A DNA stretch of 64,000 nucleotides from HT1-32 sp040219025 (GCA_040219025.1 JAVJTE010000029.1:1-64000); one strand, 5' to 3'. Counted from the first letter of the stretch, positions 42,344 through 52,680 are shown. The notes: generated from the letters alone by a model not told the origin. Numbers and translations: made by a program.

Positions 42344-43177
42344 TTAATTGTTCTCAGGACGATTCTGTAACTTTGTTACGGCTGACGTGACATCGCCAGA
42401 ATTCACTTTGGCAAGTCCGCCTACCATCATATCCATCAAAGGAGGGTAGAGGAGCATATTTGTTGGTGGTGCGTGTAGGTGCTGACCGCCTGACTTTAAA
42501 AATTTTGGGCGTCGCGTTTGCGTGTGAGGCAGCCGTGGAACAAAGAGGCAGATCAAGAAACCTTGGAGGCACATGGTGAGTGCGAAATTGGTTGATGTTT
42601 TTTTTCTTTTGAGACTCGTTTTGTGTGCGGTTATCGGAAATACAAAATTTGATACAACACCTTGCGTAAACCCACCTGATTCCTCAGTCGTAGGATCATA
42701 CAATCGCATAAAGCTGACGCTTGTATTTTGCAATGCAAGGGAGTCACTCCCCGTCATTGTTTGAAATAGTGTTGCTTCGTCTGGGTGAGACAGCTTGATA
42801 TGTTTATACATGCGTGCTGACGACACGCAGCCTCGCCAATATACTGAGGCTATACAGCGAGCAAGGTGATCATGGTTGAATTTAATCCGTGCACTGAAGC
42901 CCGTTCTCAGAATCTCACCATCAAGGTTTCTCAAGCACTTGATCAACGGTTTATCGAACTCGGTATTAAGGCGGGCCTCGCACTGTTGACAGAGAAGTTT
43001 TGCCTTGCCTGAATCGCCTGTGAGATGAATTTTTCCATTATCTTTGGGAATGGCAATTGCAGAACCGTGGTTACTTCGCAGGATCGAACGAAAAAATGCG
43101 TTCGGGATTGCATGAGACAAGCAAAGGTCGCTGTCTTGGCCGCATAACCGACATGTCGATACCTTTGATTGTGCCAT
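42344..43177 (-). CDS. HNH-like zinc-motif protein of unknown function
   Basis: A 277-residue protein. Near the N-terminus it has CRLCG, then LSHAIPNAF, then LLCQQCEARLN; the pattern CxxC...SHxIP...LCxxCE resembles a widespread uncharacterised family with an HNH/treble-clef-like zinc site. No other domain is recognised. The start at 43177 gives MAQSKVSTCRLC; the longer upstream frame is unsupported. Base composition is noticeably lower in GC than the neighbours, and the gene stands alone between metabolic genes, so it is probably a transferred cargo gene. A nuclease role is possible but not shown. Confidence 0.72.
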   Translation of the reverse strand: MAQSKVSTCRLCGQDSDLCLSHAIPNAFFRSILRSNHGSAIAIPKDNGKIHLTGDSGKAKLLCQQCEARLNTEFDKPLIKCLRNLDGEILRTGFSARIKFNHDHLARCIASVYWRGCVSSARMYKHIKLSHPDEATLFQTMTGSDSLALQNTSVSFMRLYDPTTEESGGFTQGVVSNFVFPITAHKTSLKRKKTSTNFALTMCLQGFLICLFVPRLPHTQTRRPKFLKSGGQHLHAPPTNMLLYPPLMDMMVGGLAKVNSGDVTSAVTKLQNRPENN

Positions 43178-43233
43178 GGTGCTGAAGATCTTTAACTGAA
43201 AATTTTTCAAGTATTTCCCGGCAAGAACTCGTG

Positions 43234-43977
43234 TCAGCCGACCAGCAGCCACAGGCCGTTGGCGATATAGACTAGTGCGACGCAGGTGATGATCAGATTG
43301 GTCCATTTTCTGAACTGGGCCTCGGTCATCACCTCCAGCACCCGGCTGGCGAGGGTGGTGCCGGCGACGGCGCAGAAGATGGCGATGGCTGCCAGCACCG
43401 GGTCAAGACCGGCGGCCTCGTCGATCAGCGCACCGAAATAGATCAGCTTCGAGATATGGCCGAAGACCTGGACACTGGCCTTGGTGGCAACGATGGCTTT
43501 GCGGTCGAGTCCGGAACGGATGAAATAGGTATCCAGAATGGGCCCGGCGATGCCGGTGGTGATCTGTACCGTGACACAGATGACACCGCAGATGACGGAA
43601 TGTCCGCGCTTCGTCATGTCCGGTGTCAGCCGGTCAGGTATCGCCCGGGCGATGAAGGGCAGCAGGCCGAGTGAGATCAGGGCATAGGGCTTTTCCGGAA
43701 CATATTTGATCAGCAGGCTGAGGCTGAGGGCAATCACGGCGCCGGTGATATATTCGATGGCGATGCGCGGATTGACGTGATGACGCCAGAGCCAGGCCCG
43801 CCAGCCGTTCGAGGCAAGCTGTGACACCGCATGCAGAACCATGGCGGCGGGCAGCGGCAGCAGGGTAATCAGGATACCCATCAAAATCATGCCGCCGGCC
43901 ATTCCGAAGATGCCTGACAGGACAGCGGTTGCCATCATGGCAGCCGTCAGCGCGAGGGTTGTCGTCAGGGAAAGCAT
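43234..43977 (-). CDS. TauE/SafE-family sulfite/organic anion exporter
   Basis: A 247-residue membrane protein with about eight helices in two repeats, as in the TauE/SafE (DUF81) family. The first repeat starts near residue 15 (VLSGIFGMAGGMILMG) and the loop LYIANGLWLLVG closes the last helix. Members move sulfite, sulfoacetate or similar anions. No sulfur genes are nearby, so the substrate is open. Confidence 0.86.
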   Translation of the reverse strand: MLSLTTTLALTAAMMATAVLSGIFGMAGGMILMGILITLLPLPAAMVLHAVSQLASNGWRAWLWRHHVNPRIAIEYITGAVIALSLSLLIKYVPEKPYALISLGLLPFIARAIPDRLTPDMTKRGHSVICGVICVTVQITTGIAGPILDTYFIRSGLDRKAIVATKASVQVFGHISKLIYFGALIDEAAGLDPVLAAIAIFCAVAGTTLASRVLEVMTEAQFRKWTNLIITCVALVYIANGLWLLVG

Positions 43978-44072
43978 GCAGGTCGGGTCCCGGGATTATT
44001 CCGGCAGAAGGGGTGAGGCCCAATGCTAGCGACGCGGAGCGCCGGGGGCGAACGGAAATTTGCGGCGCTTGT

Positions 44073-44546
44073 TCAGGCACCCGTATCCTTCACCGCCTCC
44101 ATCACGACATAGGTGCGGGTCTGTGCAACGTTTGGTAGGGCAGAGAGTGTTTCACCGAGGAATTTCCGGTAGCTGGCAATATCGCGGGTCCGGACTTTCA
44201 GCAGGTAATCGAAACCACCGGCGATCATGTGACAGCTCTCGATCGGGCGCAGCCCCTGCACGGCGGCATTGAAGGCGCGCAATGCCGCCTCGCGGGTGTC
44301 GGACAGCTGCACCTCGACAAAGGCGATATGGGCGGCGCCCATGGAGACAGGGTCGAGGACAGCGCGGTAGCCCCGGATCACGCCATCTTTCTCCAGCCGT
44401 CTTACCCGGTTCTGACAGGGTGTTTTTGATAGCCCGATCCGGTCCGCGAGTTCGGTGATGGTGAGACGGCCATTTTCAGCCAGTATCTCCAGTATTTTGC
44501 GGTCATGCCGGTCAAATTCACTGCTGAGCTGTTTGTCGTCAGTCAT
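44073..44546 (-). CDS. Lrp/AsnC-family regulator (probable PutR)
   Basis: A 157-residue regulator: an N-terminal helix-turn-helix (residues about 13-60; LTITELADRIGLSKTPCQNRVRRL) and a C-terminal RAM ligand domain (FVEVQLSD... DYLLKVRTRD). It is divergent from putA across about 120 bp, the classic position of PutR, which activates proline catabolism in response to proline in alphaproteobacteria. Identity as PutR rests on this context. Confidence 0.9.
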   Translation of the reverse strand: MTDDKQLSSEFDRHDRKILEILAENGRLTITELADRIGLSKTPCQNRVRRLEKDGVIRGYRAVLDPVSMGAAHIAFVEVQLSDTREAALRAFNAAVQGLRPIESCHMIAGGFDYLLKVRTRDIASYRKFLGETLSALPNVAQTRTYVVMEAVKDTGA

Positions 44547-44568
44547 TTGCGTTTCTATTGGTCAAATA

Positions 44569-44587
44569 ATCAGGTGATTGGCCTGAT
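44569..44587. promoter_or_regulatory. Candidate Lrp/PutR binding site
   Basis: ATCAGG and CCTGAT (7 nt apart) inside an AT-rich context in the lrp-putA divergent region. Lrp/AsnC proteins favour such short, loose palindromes; the evidence is weak but the position is right. Confidence 0.4.
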
Positions 44588-44665
44588 ATTCTAGTCTCCT
44601 TTGGACAGCATGAAAACAAAAGCTCTGCTAGAGTCGCTGGCATCGGTTCAAAGGGAGTGCCAGCG

Positions 44666-47600
44666 ATGTCAGTGTCTTCAGATCATCTCACGGAATTACG
44701 GCAGAAAATCCGGGCAGCAAACCTTCCCGACGAGGCGAAGGTGGTCAGCGATCTGGTCGATATGGCTGCTCTGGATACGGAGGGGCGTCAGGCGATCTGC
44801 CGGCGTGGTGCTGATCTGATACAAAAGGTTCGTGACAAGTCGGACCCCGGGCTGATGGAGGTGTTTCTGGCCGAATATGGTCTGTCGACGCAGGAAGGTG
44901 TTGCCCTGATGTGTCTGGCAGAGGCGCTGCTGCGGGTGCCGGATGAGGAAACCATCGAGGCGCTGATTGAAGACAAGATCGCCCCGTCCGACTGGGGCAA
45001 GCATATCGGCCATTCCAGCTCGCCGCTGGTCAATGCCTCGACATGGGCGTTGCTGCTGACCGGCAAGGTGCTGAAGGAAAGTGACCGCGGCCTTGCCGCG
45101 ACCCTGCGGGGGGCTGTGAAGCGGCTGGGCGAGCCGGTCATCCGCACCGCCGTCAGCCATGCCATGCGCGATCTGGGCAGCCAGTTCGTGCTTGGCGAGT
45201 CGATTGAATCTGCCCGTGACCGGGCGGCCCGGATGGAGAAGAAGGGCTATACCTATTCCTATGACATGCTGGGCGAGGCGGCGCGGACCGAAGGGGATGC
45301 AAGGCGGTATCACCTGTCCTATTCCGATGCCATCACGGCATTGGCCAGTGCCTGCAAGTCGAAGGACATCCGGGAAAATCCCGGTATATCGGTCAAGCTG
45401 TCGGCGCTGCATCCGCGCTACGAAGTGGCCCAGCGCGAACGGGTGATGTCTGAACTGGTGGCCCGCGCCCGGTCGCTGGCCCTGCTGGCGAAATCCGCAG
45501 GCATGGGCTTCAACATCGATGCAGAGGAGGCGGATCGCCTCGACCTGTCGCTGGATGTGATCGCGGCTATTCTGTCGGATCCGGCGCTGAAAGGCTGGGA
45601 CGGGTTCGGGGTGGTGGTGCAAGCTTACGGCCCGCGCGCGTCCCTGGTCATCAGCTGGCTGTACGAGCTTGCCGGTCTGCTGAACCGCCGGATTATGGTC
45701 CGTCTGGTCAAGGGGGCCTACTGGGATACGGAAATCAAACGGGCGCAGACGCTGGGCCTTGACGGTTTTCCGGTGTTTACCCGCAAGGCCTCGACCGACG
45801 TCAGCTATATCGCCTGTGCACGCCGTCTGCTGGGCATGACGGACCGCATCTATCCGCAGTTCGCGACCCATAATGCGCATACGGTGGCCGCGGTTCTGGA
45901 GATGGCGACGGACGGGCAGCCCTTTGAATTCCAGCGCCTGCATGGCATGGGCGAGGCCCTGCACGATGTGGTGCACCGCGATGCCGGAACCCGTTGCCGC
46001 ATATACGCCCCGGTCGGTGCGCATGAGGATCTGCTGGCCTATCTGGTACGCCGGCTGCTGGAAAACGGTGCCAACAGCTCCTTCGTCAATCAGATCGTGG
46101 ATGAAAATCTGTCCCCGGAATCAATCGCCACCGACCCGTTTGCAGCCGTTGAGAAACTGGCCGGGAACCAGGCCAATCCGAATATTCGCCAGCCGAAGGA
46201 TCTGTACGGGGCTGACCGGGTAAATGCCCGCGGCTGGGATCTGACCGATCTGGATGATCTGGCGGAAATAGAGGCCGGGCGCGGGCCCTGGGCAGAGCAC
46301 CAGTGGAGCGCAAAGCCGCTGACTGTCAGGGCGGCAGAGGGGGGCGAGACGGTGGAGATCATCAATCCCGCCAATCATCAGGATATCGTCGGCCATGTCA
46401 CAACGGGTGATGCGGCAACCGTTGCCGATGCGCTGACCACCGCCCGTGCAGCGGTCGCCGCATGGTCATCAGGAACGGCGGCGGAACGCGGGGCGATTCT
46501 GAACAAGGCTGCTGACCTGTATGAAGAACATGCGGGGGAGATGTTTGCCCTGCTGGCTCGGGAAGCGGGCAAGACCCAGGCTGACGGCGTCGCCGAGATC
46601 CGGGAGGCGGTGGATTTCCTGCGCTACTATGCGGTTCAGGCTGCAAACCTCGGCAGTGACCGCCACGCACGGGGTGTGTTTGCCTGTGTGTCGCCCTGGA
46701 ACTTCCCGCTGGCGATCTTTACCGGACAGCTGTCGGCGGCACTGGCTGCCGGGAATGTGGTTGTGGCGAAACCGGCGGAACAGACATCGCTGATCGCGGC
46801 GAAGGCTGTCGGATTGCTGCATCAGGCCGGCGTGCCGGTGGCGGCCCTGCAACTGATTCCGGGCGATGGCCCGACCGTCGGGGCGGCCCTGGCGGCAGCA
46901 CCGGAAATCGACGGCTTCTGTTTTACCGGCTCCACCCAGACCGCGCGGATCATCAACAGGTCGATGATCGCCACAGGTAATCCGAGGGCACCGCTGATCG
47001 CAGAGACCGGCGGGCTGAATGCGATGATCGTGGATTCAACCGCGCTGCCGGAACAGGCGGTTCGCGATATCGTTGCATCCGCCTTCCAGAGTGCGGGCCA
47101 GCGCTGTTCGGCACTGCGTGTCCTGTATGTCCAGAAGGACGTCGCCCAGAAGCTGCTGGAGATGCTGTTCGGTGCCATGGACGAGCTGAACGTCGGTGCG
47201 CCCTGGGAGCTGACAACAGATGTCGGCCCGGTTATCGATCAGGACGCACTGGCGAAAATCGAGGCGCATGTCGAGGCTGCCGCCGTTGAGGGGCGGCTGA
47301 TGAAACGTCTCGTGGCACCGGCGGGCGGTACCTTCGCCGCACCGGCGGTTATCAGCATCGATGGTATCGCAGATCTGAAGGAGGAAATCTTTGGCCCGGT
47401 TCTGCATGTCGCGACATTTGAGGCGGACGAGATTGATGCGGTGGTTGATGCCATCAACGCAACCGGGTACGGCCTGACCTTTGGCCTGCACACCCGCATC
47501 GATGACCGTGTTCAGCAGATCATCGGCCGGGTTCAGGCTGGTAACCTGTATGTGAACCGCAACCAGATCGGTGCCATCGTCGGATCCCAGCCCTTTGGCG

Positions 47601-48193
47601 GGGAAGGCCTGTCGGGAACCGGACCGAAGGCCGGGGGGCCGAATTACCTGCCGCGCTTTACCCGGCAGGCAGAGCCGGTGACTGATGATGCCGGGGGCCA
47701 CGATGTCCGCACCGCCGCCGTGCAGAAGCTTGTCGATTCCGCCGGGCGCCCTCTGCATGGCGTCCTGCGCAACCATGACCTGCCCGGCCCGACCGGCGAA
47801 TCCAATCGTCTGTCGGTTTATTCCCGGGGGACGGTTCTCTGTCTTGGTCCGGGTCCGGCAGCGGCAAAGCGGCAGGCAGAGGAAGCGCTGGCGCATGGCT
47901 GTCCGGCAGTGGTGATTGCGCCCGGCCTGAAAGAGATCAAGGGGGCGCTGGTCATTGACGGCAAACTGAAGCCGGAACAGGCAGGTGAGCTGCGGGGCGT
48001 CAGTGCTGTCTGCTACTGGGGGGATGAAAAGCCGGCGGGAGAGTTCCGGAAGGTATTGTCAACCGGGAAGGGACCGCTGCCACAGATCTCGACCGAGCCG
48101 GGGATGGAGAGCGTTTTCATCCATGAACGACATCTCTGCATCGACACCACGGCGGCGGGCGGGAACGCATCGCTGCTCGCGGCCTCCAGTTGA
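44666..48193 (+). CDS. putA: Bifunctional proline dehydrogenase / glutamate-semialdehyde dehydrogenase
   Basis: A 1175-residue PutA that oxidises proline to glutamate, feeding electrons to quinone and NAD. No N-terminal ribbon-helix-helix DNA-binding domain is present, so it is a non-regulatory PutA, consistent with a separate Lrp regulator. The FAD-binding barrel spans about residues 150-500 (AEEADRLDLSLD, RLVKGAYWD); the aldehyde dehydrogenase domain has AETGG and the catalytic cysteine in GQRCSAL. The extra C-terminal 170 residues fit long type-B PutAs. ATG 44666 has AAGGGAG 8 nt upstream; the GTG at 44657 is less likely. Confidence 0.95.
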   Translation: MSVSSDHLTELRQKIRAANLPDEAKVVSDLVDMAALDTEGRQAICRRGADLIQKVRDKSDPGLMEVFLAEYGLSTQEGVALMCLAEALLRVPDEETIEALIEDKIAPSDWGKHIGHSSSPLVNASTWALLLTGKVLKESDRGLAATLRGAVKRLGEPVIRTAVSHAMRDLGSQFVLGESIESARDRAARMEKKGYTYSYDMLGEAARTEGDARRYHLSYSDAITALASACKSKDIRENPGISVKLSALHPRYEVAQRERVMSELVARARSLALLAKSAGMGFNIDAEEADRLDLSLDVIAAILSDPALKGWDGFGVVVQAYGPRASLVISWLYELAGLLNRRIMVRLVKGAYWDTEIKRAQTLGLDGFPVFTRKASTDVSYIACARRLLGMTDRIYPQFATHNAHTVAAVLEMATDGQPFEFQRLHGMGEALHDVVHRDAGTRCRIYAPVGAHEDLLAYLVRRLLENGANSSFVNQIVDENLSPESIATDPFAAVEKLAGNQANPNIRQPKDLYGADRVNARGWDLTDLDDLAEIEAGRGPWAEHQWSAKPLTVRAAEGGETVEIINPANHQDIVGHVTTGDAATVADALTTARAAVAAWSSGTAAERGAILNKAADLYEEHAGEMFALLAREAGKTQADGVAEIREAVDFLRYYAVQAANLGSDRHARGVFACVSPWNFPLAIFTGQLSAALAAGNVVVAKPAEQTSLIAAKAVGLLHQAGVPVAALQLIPGDGPTVGAALAAAPEIDGFCFTGSTQTARIINRSMIATGNPRAPLIAETGGLNAMIVDSTALPEQAVRDIVASAFQSAGQRCSALRVLYVQKDVAQKLLEMLFGAMDELNVGAPWELTTDVGPVIDQDALAKIEAHVEAAAVEGRLMKRLVAPAGGTFAAPAVISIDGIADLKEEIFGPVLHVATFEADEIDAVVDAINATGYGLTFGLHTRIDDRVQQIIGRVQAGNLYVNRNQIGAIVGSQPFGGEGLSGTGPKAGGPNYLPRFTRQAEPVTDDAGGHDVRTAAVQKLVDSAGRPLHGVLRNHDLPGPTGESNRLSVYSRGTVLCLGPGPAAAKRQAEEALAHGCPAVVIAPGLKEIKGALVIDGKLKPEQAGELRGVSAVCYWGDEKPAGEFRKVLSTGKGPLPQISTEPGMESVFIHERHLCIDTTAAGGNASLLAASS

Positions 48194-48235
48194 CAAAGTA
48201 AACTGGACAGTATAGTTCTTTGCTGCGTTGCAATA

Positions 48236-48259
48236 AAAATCCGCTGAAAGGCGGGTTTT
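48236..48259 (+). terminator. Probable Rho-independent terminator after putA
   Basis: AAAATCCGC pairs with GCGGGTTTT around a 6-nt loop (one G-T pair), ending in a short T run. It is 43 bp past the putA stop. A second small hairpin (ACTGCG/CGCAGT) lies at 48271-48288, before the efflux adaptor gene. Confidence 0.6.
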
Positions 48260-48316
48260 GGTGCGGGTCATACTGCGCTGCAACGCAGTGATGTAACCGA
48301 TCTCGGAGTTTCCCGG

Positions 48317-49486
48317 ATGTCTGCGCGCCTGTTTCATGTTCTGCCGATAATGCTGATCGCCTTGACGGCGTGCGACGACAAGTCCGCCGACACCGCCGCG
48401 ACGCCGTCTGCCCCACAGCCCCCGGCGGTTGATGTTGCCAGCCCGCTGGCAAAGGAAATCATCGAATGGGATGAGTTCAACGGGCGCTTCCATGCCTCGC
48501 AGGATGTCGAAATACGCCCGCGGGTCAGCGGCTATGTCGAGGCTGTGCATTTCCGGGACGGCCAGATGGTCAGCGCCGGTGATCTGCTGTTCAGCATCGA
48601 CAAGCGTCCGTTTGAGGCGGCGAAATCGCGGGCACAGGCGGAACTGGCGTCAGCCCGTGCCAGATACCAGTTTGCCAATCAGGAAGTGGAGCGCGGCCAG
48701 CAACTGGTCACCCGCGGCACATTGCCGAAGGCCACGCTGGAGCAGCGGATCAGCGACCGGCTGGTCGCATCCGCAGATATTGCCGCCGCAGAGGCTGACC
48801 TGCGGGCAGCCCAGCTGGATATCGAATTTGCTGAAATCAAGGCACCGATTGCCGGTCGTATTTCTGACAGCCGGGTTGATGTGGGTAATCTGGTCTCCGG
48901 CTCCGGGACAACCACTTTGCTGACCCGAATCGTCGCGGTGGACCCGATTCATTTTGAATTCGACATGAGCGAAACAGAGTATCTCAGTTACGAGCGGGCC
49001 AACCGCCGCGGTGACCTGAAGTCAACCCGCGATGGCGGAACGGAGATCGAGGTGCGCCTGCCGGACGAGGATGTCTGGTCCTACAAGGGCCGGATCGACT
49101 TTGTCGACAGTGTCATTGACGCGGGCACCGGTACAATCCGGGTTCGGGCTGTGCTGGCGAACCAGGACGGGTTTTTGCTGCCCGGCCAGTTTGGCCGCCT
49201 GCGGCTTCCGGGGTCGCTCGTCTATGAAGCTATTCTGGTGCCTGAATCGGCGATTGTATCCGACCAGTCACGCAAGCTTATCCTGACGCTGGATGACAGC
49301 AATGTCGTTCAGCCGAAAGTCGTGCGGGTCGGACCGAACGAACTCGGACTGCGCATTATCCGCAAGGGGCTGGAAAAGACCGACCGGATCATCGTTAACG
49401 GTGTTCTGCGGGCGCGGTTTGGTCAGCCGGTGACACCGACGGAGACGACGATTGAACCCTGGCCGAACGGGCAGCCGGGCCAATAG
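48317..49486 (+). CDS. RND efflux periplasmic adaptor (MexE/AcrA-like lipoprotein)
   Basis: A 389-residue membrane-fusion protein. The signal peptide ends in the lipobox L-T-A-C (Cys19), so it is anchored in the inner membrane. A lipoyl/barrel-sandwich block (VEIRPRVSGYVEAVHFRDGQMV) precedes a helical hairpin (about residues 100-160), then the beta-barrel domain. It bridges the RND pump to an outer-membrane channel; no TolC-type gene is in the window. The pump gene starts 23 bp downstream. Confidence 0.93.
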   Translation: MSARLFHVLPIMLIALTACDDKSADTAATPSAPQPPAVDVASPLAKEIIEWDEFNGRFHASQDVEIRPRVSGYVEAVHFRDGQMVSAGDLLFSIDKRPFEAAKSRAQAELASARARYQFANQEVERGQQLVTRGTLPKATLEQRISDRLVASADIAAAEADLRAAQLDIEFAEIKAPIAGRISDSRVDVGNLVSGSGTTTLLTRIVAVDPIHFEFDMSETEYLSYERANRRGDLKSTRDGGTEIEVRLPDEDVWSYKGRIDFVDSVIDAGTGTIRVRAVLANQDGFLLPGQFGRLRLPGSLVYEAILVPESAIVSDQSRKLILTLDDSNVVQPKVVRVGPNELGLRIIRKGLEKTDRIIVNGVLRARFGQPVTPTETTIEPWPNGQPGQ

Positions 49487-49509
49487 GGTCGGCAGGAAAG
49501 GTCAGCATC

Positions 49510-52500
49510 ATGAAATTTGCACATTTCTTCGTCGATCGTCCGATCTTCTCGACGGTTGTCTCGATCTTCATCGTCCTGATCGGCGGCATCTCCGCGATGT
49601 CCCTGCCGATTGCGCAGTATCCGGAAATCGCACCGCCAACCATTCAGGTGCGCGCCAGCTATCCCGGTGCCTCGGCAGAAACACTGGCCAATACGGTGGC
49701 CAGCCCGCTGGAGGAGGAGATCAACGGCGTTGAGGGCATGCTCTATCTGTCGTCCCAGTCGACCGGCGACGGGGCGGTGACGATCACCGTCACCTTTGAA
49801 CTCGGAACCGATCTTGATGCAGCGCAGGTGCTTGTGCAGAACCGGGTGGCAATCGCCGAGGCCCGCCTGCCGGAATCAGTCCGCCGTCTCGGTGTGACAA
49901 CGCGCAAGAACTCCCCCGACCTGATGATGGTCGTGCATATGTATTCGCCGGGGGAAAAGCTCGACGCACTCTATGTCTCGAATTATGCCTCCCTGCAGAT
50001 TGAGGACCGGATGCTCCGGCTGTCAGGTGTCGGCCAGGTTCAGCTGTTTGGTGGCAGCGATTATTCGATGCGTATCTGGCTCAATCCGGAACGTATTTCC
50101 GAACTGGATCTGACCGCCAGCGATGTTGTGGAGGCGGTACGCGCGCAGAATGTGCAGGTCGCCGCCGGTTCGCTGAACCAGGCACCGGTTACCAATCCCG
50201 GTGCCTTCCAGCTGGCAGTGGAAACGCAGGGCCGGCTGGAAGACGTAAAGCAGTTTGAACGCATTATTGTGAAAGCCGGCAGTGGCGGAAAGGTGACACG
50301 TCTCGGCGATGTGGCCCGGATCGAGCTTGGTGCGCGTGACTATAACTCGCTGGCCTATCTGGGCACCGACCCGGCGGTTGCCATCGCACTGTTTCAGCGT
50401 CCCGGATCCAATGCACTGGAAGCCGCCGCCGAAGTGCGGGCGCTGATGAAAGAAGCGTCGGAGAGTTTCCCGGAAGGACTGGCCTACGACATCATCTATG
50501 ATCCCACCGCCTATATCGCTGAATCAGTTGATGCGGTGGAGGTGACGATCTACGAGGCAATCGTGCTGGTCGTCCTCGTGGTCATTCTGTTCCTGCAGTC
50601 CTGGCGCGCCTCGATCATTCCGATTCTGGCTATTCCGATCTCGCTGATCGGGACCTTTGCCATGATGTCGGCGCTTGGATATTCCATCAACAACCTGACC
50701 CTTTTCGGCATGGTGCTGGCCATCGGCATTGTGGTTGATGATGCGATTGTCGTGGTCGAGAACATTGAGCGGAATTTGCAGGAAGGCCTGTCGCCGAAGG
50801 ACGCAGCGCACAAGACCATGGATGAAGTCGGCGGTGCGCTGGTTGCCATCGCGCTGGTGCTGGCTGCGGTGTTCATCCCGACAACCTTTGTGGAGGGGAT
50901 CAGCGGCCAGTTTTACCGTCAGTTTGCGGTGACCATCGCGACAGCCACCGCAATCTCTGCGCTGGTTTCACTCACACTCAGTCCGGCGCTCAGCGCAATT
51001 CTGCTGAAACACAAGGATGAGAACGAGAAGCGGGGCACTGTTCTGCTCTGGCCGGTGAGGAAATTTTTCGACGGGTTCAACTGGGCTTTTGACAAGCTGT
51101 CGAACGGCTATGCCCGGCTGACCGGACAAATGGTGCGGTTTTCGATTCTGGTGCTGGTTGCTTATGCCGGCCTTGTCGTGCTGACGGCCTTTCAGTTCCA
51201 GCGCGTGCCGACCGGATTTATCCCGGAACAGGATCAGGGATATTTCATCACGGTTATCCAGCTTCCGCCCGGCGCAACACTGGAGCGGACGGACAAGGTT
51301 GTCCGCCAGCTGACGAGCGATATTCTGAAGGTTGACGGAGTTGCCAGTGCCGCGGTTTTCGCGGGCTTTGATGGCGCGACTTTCACGAGTGCGCCGAACG
51401 CCGGCGCGATTTTCGTCACTCTGAAAGACTTCGAGGAACGCTCGGCAGCCGGTGTGTCCTATGGCAGCATCCTGAACAGCCTGCGCGGGGCCGGGGCACA
51501 GGTGAAGGAAGCGAATGTCTTCGTTGTTCCGCCGCCGCCGGTGCGGGGGGTCGGTAATGCCGGCGGCTTCAAGGGCGTGGTCGAGGACCGCCGCGGGCGT
51601 GGTGTGAAAGCGCTTGAAGGTGTGACCTGGGGGCTGGCCGGGGCGGCCAACCAGTCACCGAAACTGACCAGTGTCTTCACTACCTTCAACACCGGTACAC
51701 CAAAAATCTATGCGGAAATCGACCGGGTTCGGGCGGAACAGCTGAACATCCCGATCCAGCGGGTTTTTGATACGCTTGAGACCTATCTGGGGTCGGCTTA
51801 TGTCAACGATTTCAACCTGCTCGGGAAGACCTACCGGGTGACGGCACAGGCTGACGGCGAGTTCCGGCGAACGGTCAGTGATGTGGCCAAACTGCGGACC
51901 CGCAATGACAATGGCGAGATGACGCCGCTCGGGTCTATCGCCGAATTCCGGGATACGACCGGCCCCTACCGGGTGCTGCGCTACAACCTCTATCCGTCGG
52001 TTGCCCTGCAGGGTAATGCGGTCGCCGGTATCTCGACCGGTGAGGCGCTGGCCGAAATGGAACGGCTGGCGGCTCAGGCCCTGCCGGATGGTTTCACCCT
52101 CGAATGGACGGAACTGTCGCTGCAGGAGAAGCTGGCCTCCGGGTCCATTCTCCTGATCTTCGGGGCATCGGTTATCTTCGTCTTCCTGTTGCTGGCGGCA
52201 CAGTACGAGAGCTGGGCATTACCCTTCGCGGTGATCCTGATCGTGCCGATGTGTCTGCTGGCGGCGGTCAGCGGGGTGATGTGGCGTGGCATGGACAACA
52301 ACATTCTGACCCAGATCGGGCTGGTTGTGCTGGTCGGCCTGTCGGCGAAGAACGCCATCCTGATCGTCGAATTTGCCCGGCAGGCAGAGCAGGCAGGGAT
52401 GTCTGTTGCCGAGGCCGCTGTCGAGGCGGCACGGGTTCGCCTCCGCCCCATCCTGACGACCTCGCTGGCCTTTATCCTGGGGGTTGTCCCGCTGATGATC

Positions 52501-52680
52501 GCCTCCGGTGCCGGTTCGGAAATGCGTCAGGCGCTGGGAACGGCGGTCTTCTTCGGTATGCTCGGGGTGACCGGATTCGGTCTGTTGTTCACGCCGGTGT
52601 TCTATGTCGTCTGTCGTCGCATCGCGCTGCTGGGACAACGGATGACCGGCGGTACCAAAAAGCCGGAGACCGCAGCCTGA
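49510..52680 (+). CDS. RND multidrug efflux permease (HAE1 family)
   Basis: A 1056-residue proton-driven pump of the AcrB/MexF type. Twelve helices and two large periplasmic loops are visible; the proton-relay aspartates are in GIVVDDAIVVVENIERN. The N-terminus (FFVDRPIFSTVVSIFIVLIGG) and PIAQYPEIAPPTI are diagnostic of HAE1 pumps. With the upstream adaptor it exports hydrophobic drugs or metabolites. No local repressor gene is seen. Confidence 0.95.
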   Translation: MKFAHFFVDRPIFSTVVSIFIVLIGGISAMSLPIAQYPEIAPPTIQVRASYPGASAETLANTVASPLEEEINGVEGMLYLSSQSTGDGAVTITVTFELGTDLDAAQVLVQNRVAIAEARLPESVRRLGVTTRKNSPDLMMVVHMYSPGEKLDALYVSNYASLQIEDRMLRLSGVGQVQLFGGSDYSMRIWLNPERISELDLTASDVVEAVRAQNVQVAAGSLNQAPVTNPGAFQLAVETQGRLEDVKQFERIIVKAGSGGKVTRLGDVARIELGARDYNSLAYLGTDPAVAIALFQRPGSNALEAAAEVRALMKEASESFPEGLAYDIIYDPTAYIAESVDAVEVTIYEAIVLVVLVVILFLQSWRASIIPILAIPISLIGTFAMMSALGYSINNLTLFGMVLAIGIVVDDAIVVVENIERNLQEGLSPKDAAHKTMDEVGGALVAIALVLAAVFIPTTFVEGISGQFYRQFAVTIATATAISALVSLTLSPALSAILLKHKDENEKRGTVLLWPVRKFFDGFNWAFDKLSNGYARLTGQMVRFSILVLVAYAGLVVLTAFQFQRVPTGFIPEQDQGYFITVIQLPPGATLERTDKVVRQLTSDILKVDGVASAAVFAGFDGATFTSAPNAGAIFVTLKDFEERSAAGVSYGSILNSLRGAGAQVKEANVFVVPPPPVRGVGNAGGFKGVVEDRRGRGVKALEGVTWGLAGAANQSPKLTSVFTTFNTGTPKIYAEIDRVRAEQLNIPIQRVFDTLETYLGSAYVNDFNLLGKTYRVTAQADGEFRRTVSDVAKLRTRNDNGEMTPLGSIAEFRDTTGPYRVLRYNLYPSVALQGNAVAGISTGEALAEMERLAAQALPDGFTLEWTELSLQEKLASGSILLIFGASVIFVFLLLAAQYESWALPFAVILIVPMCLLAAVSGVMWRGMDNNILTQIGLVVLVGLSAKNAILIVEFARQAEQAGMSVAEAAVEAARVRLRPILTTSLAFILGVVPLMIASGAGSEMRQALGTAVFFGMLGVTGFGLLFTPVFYVVCRRIALLGQRMTGGTKKPETAA

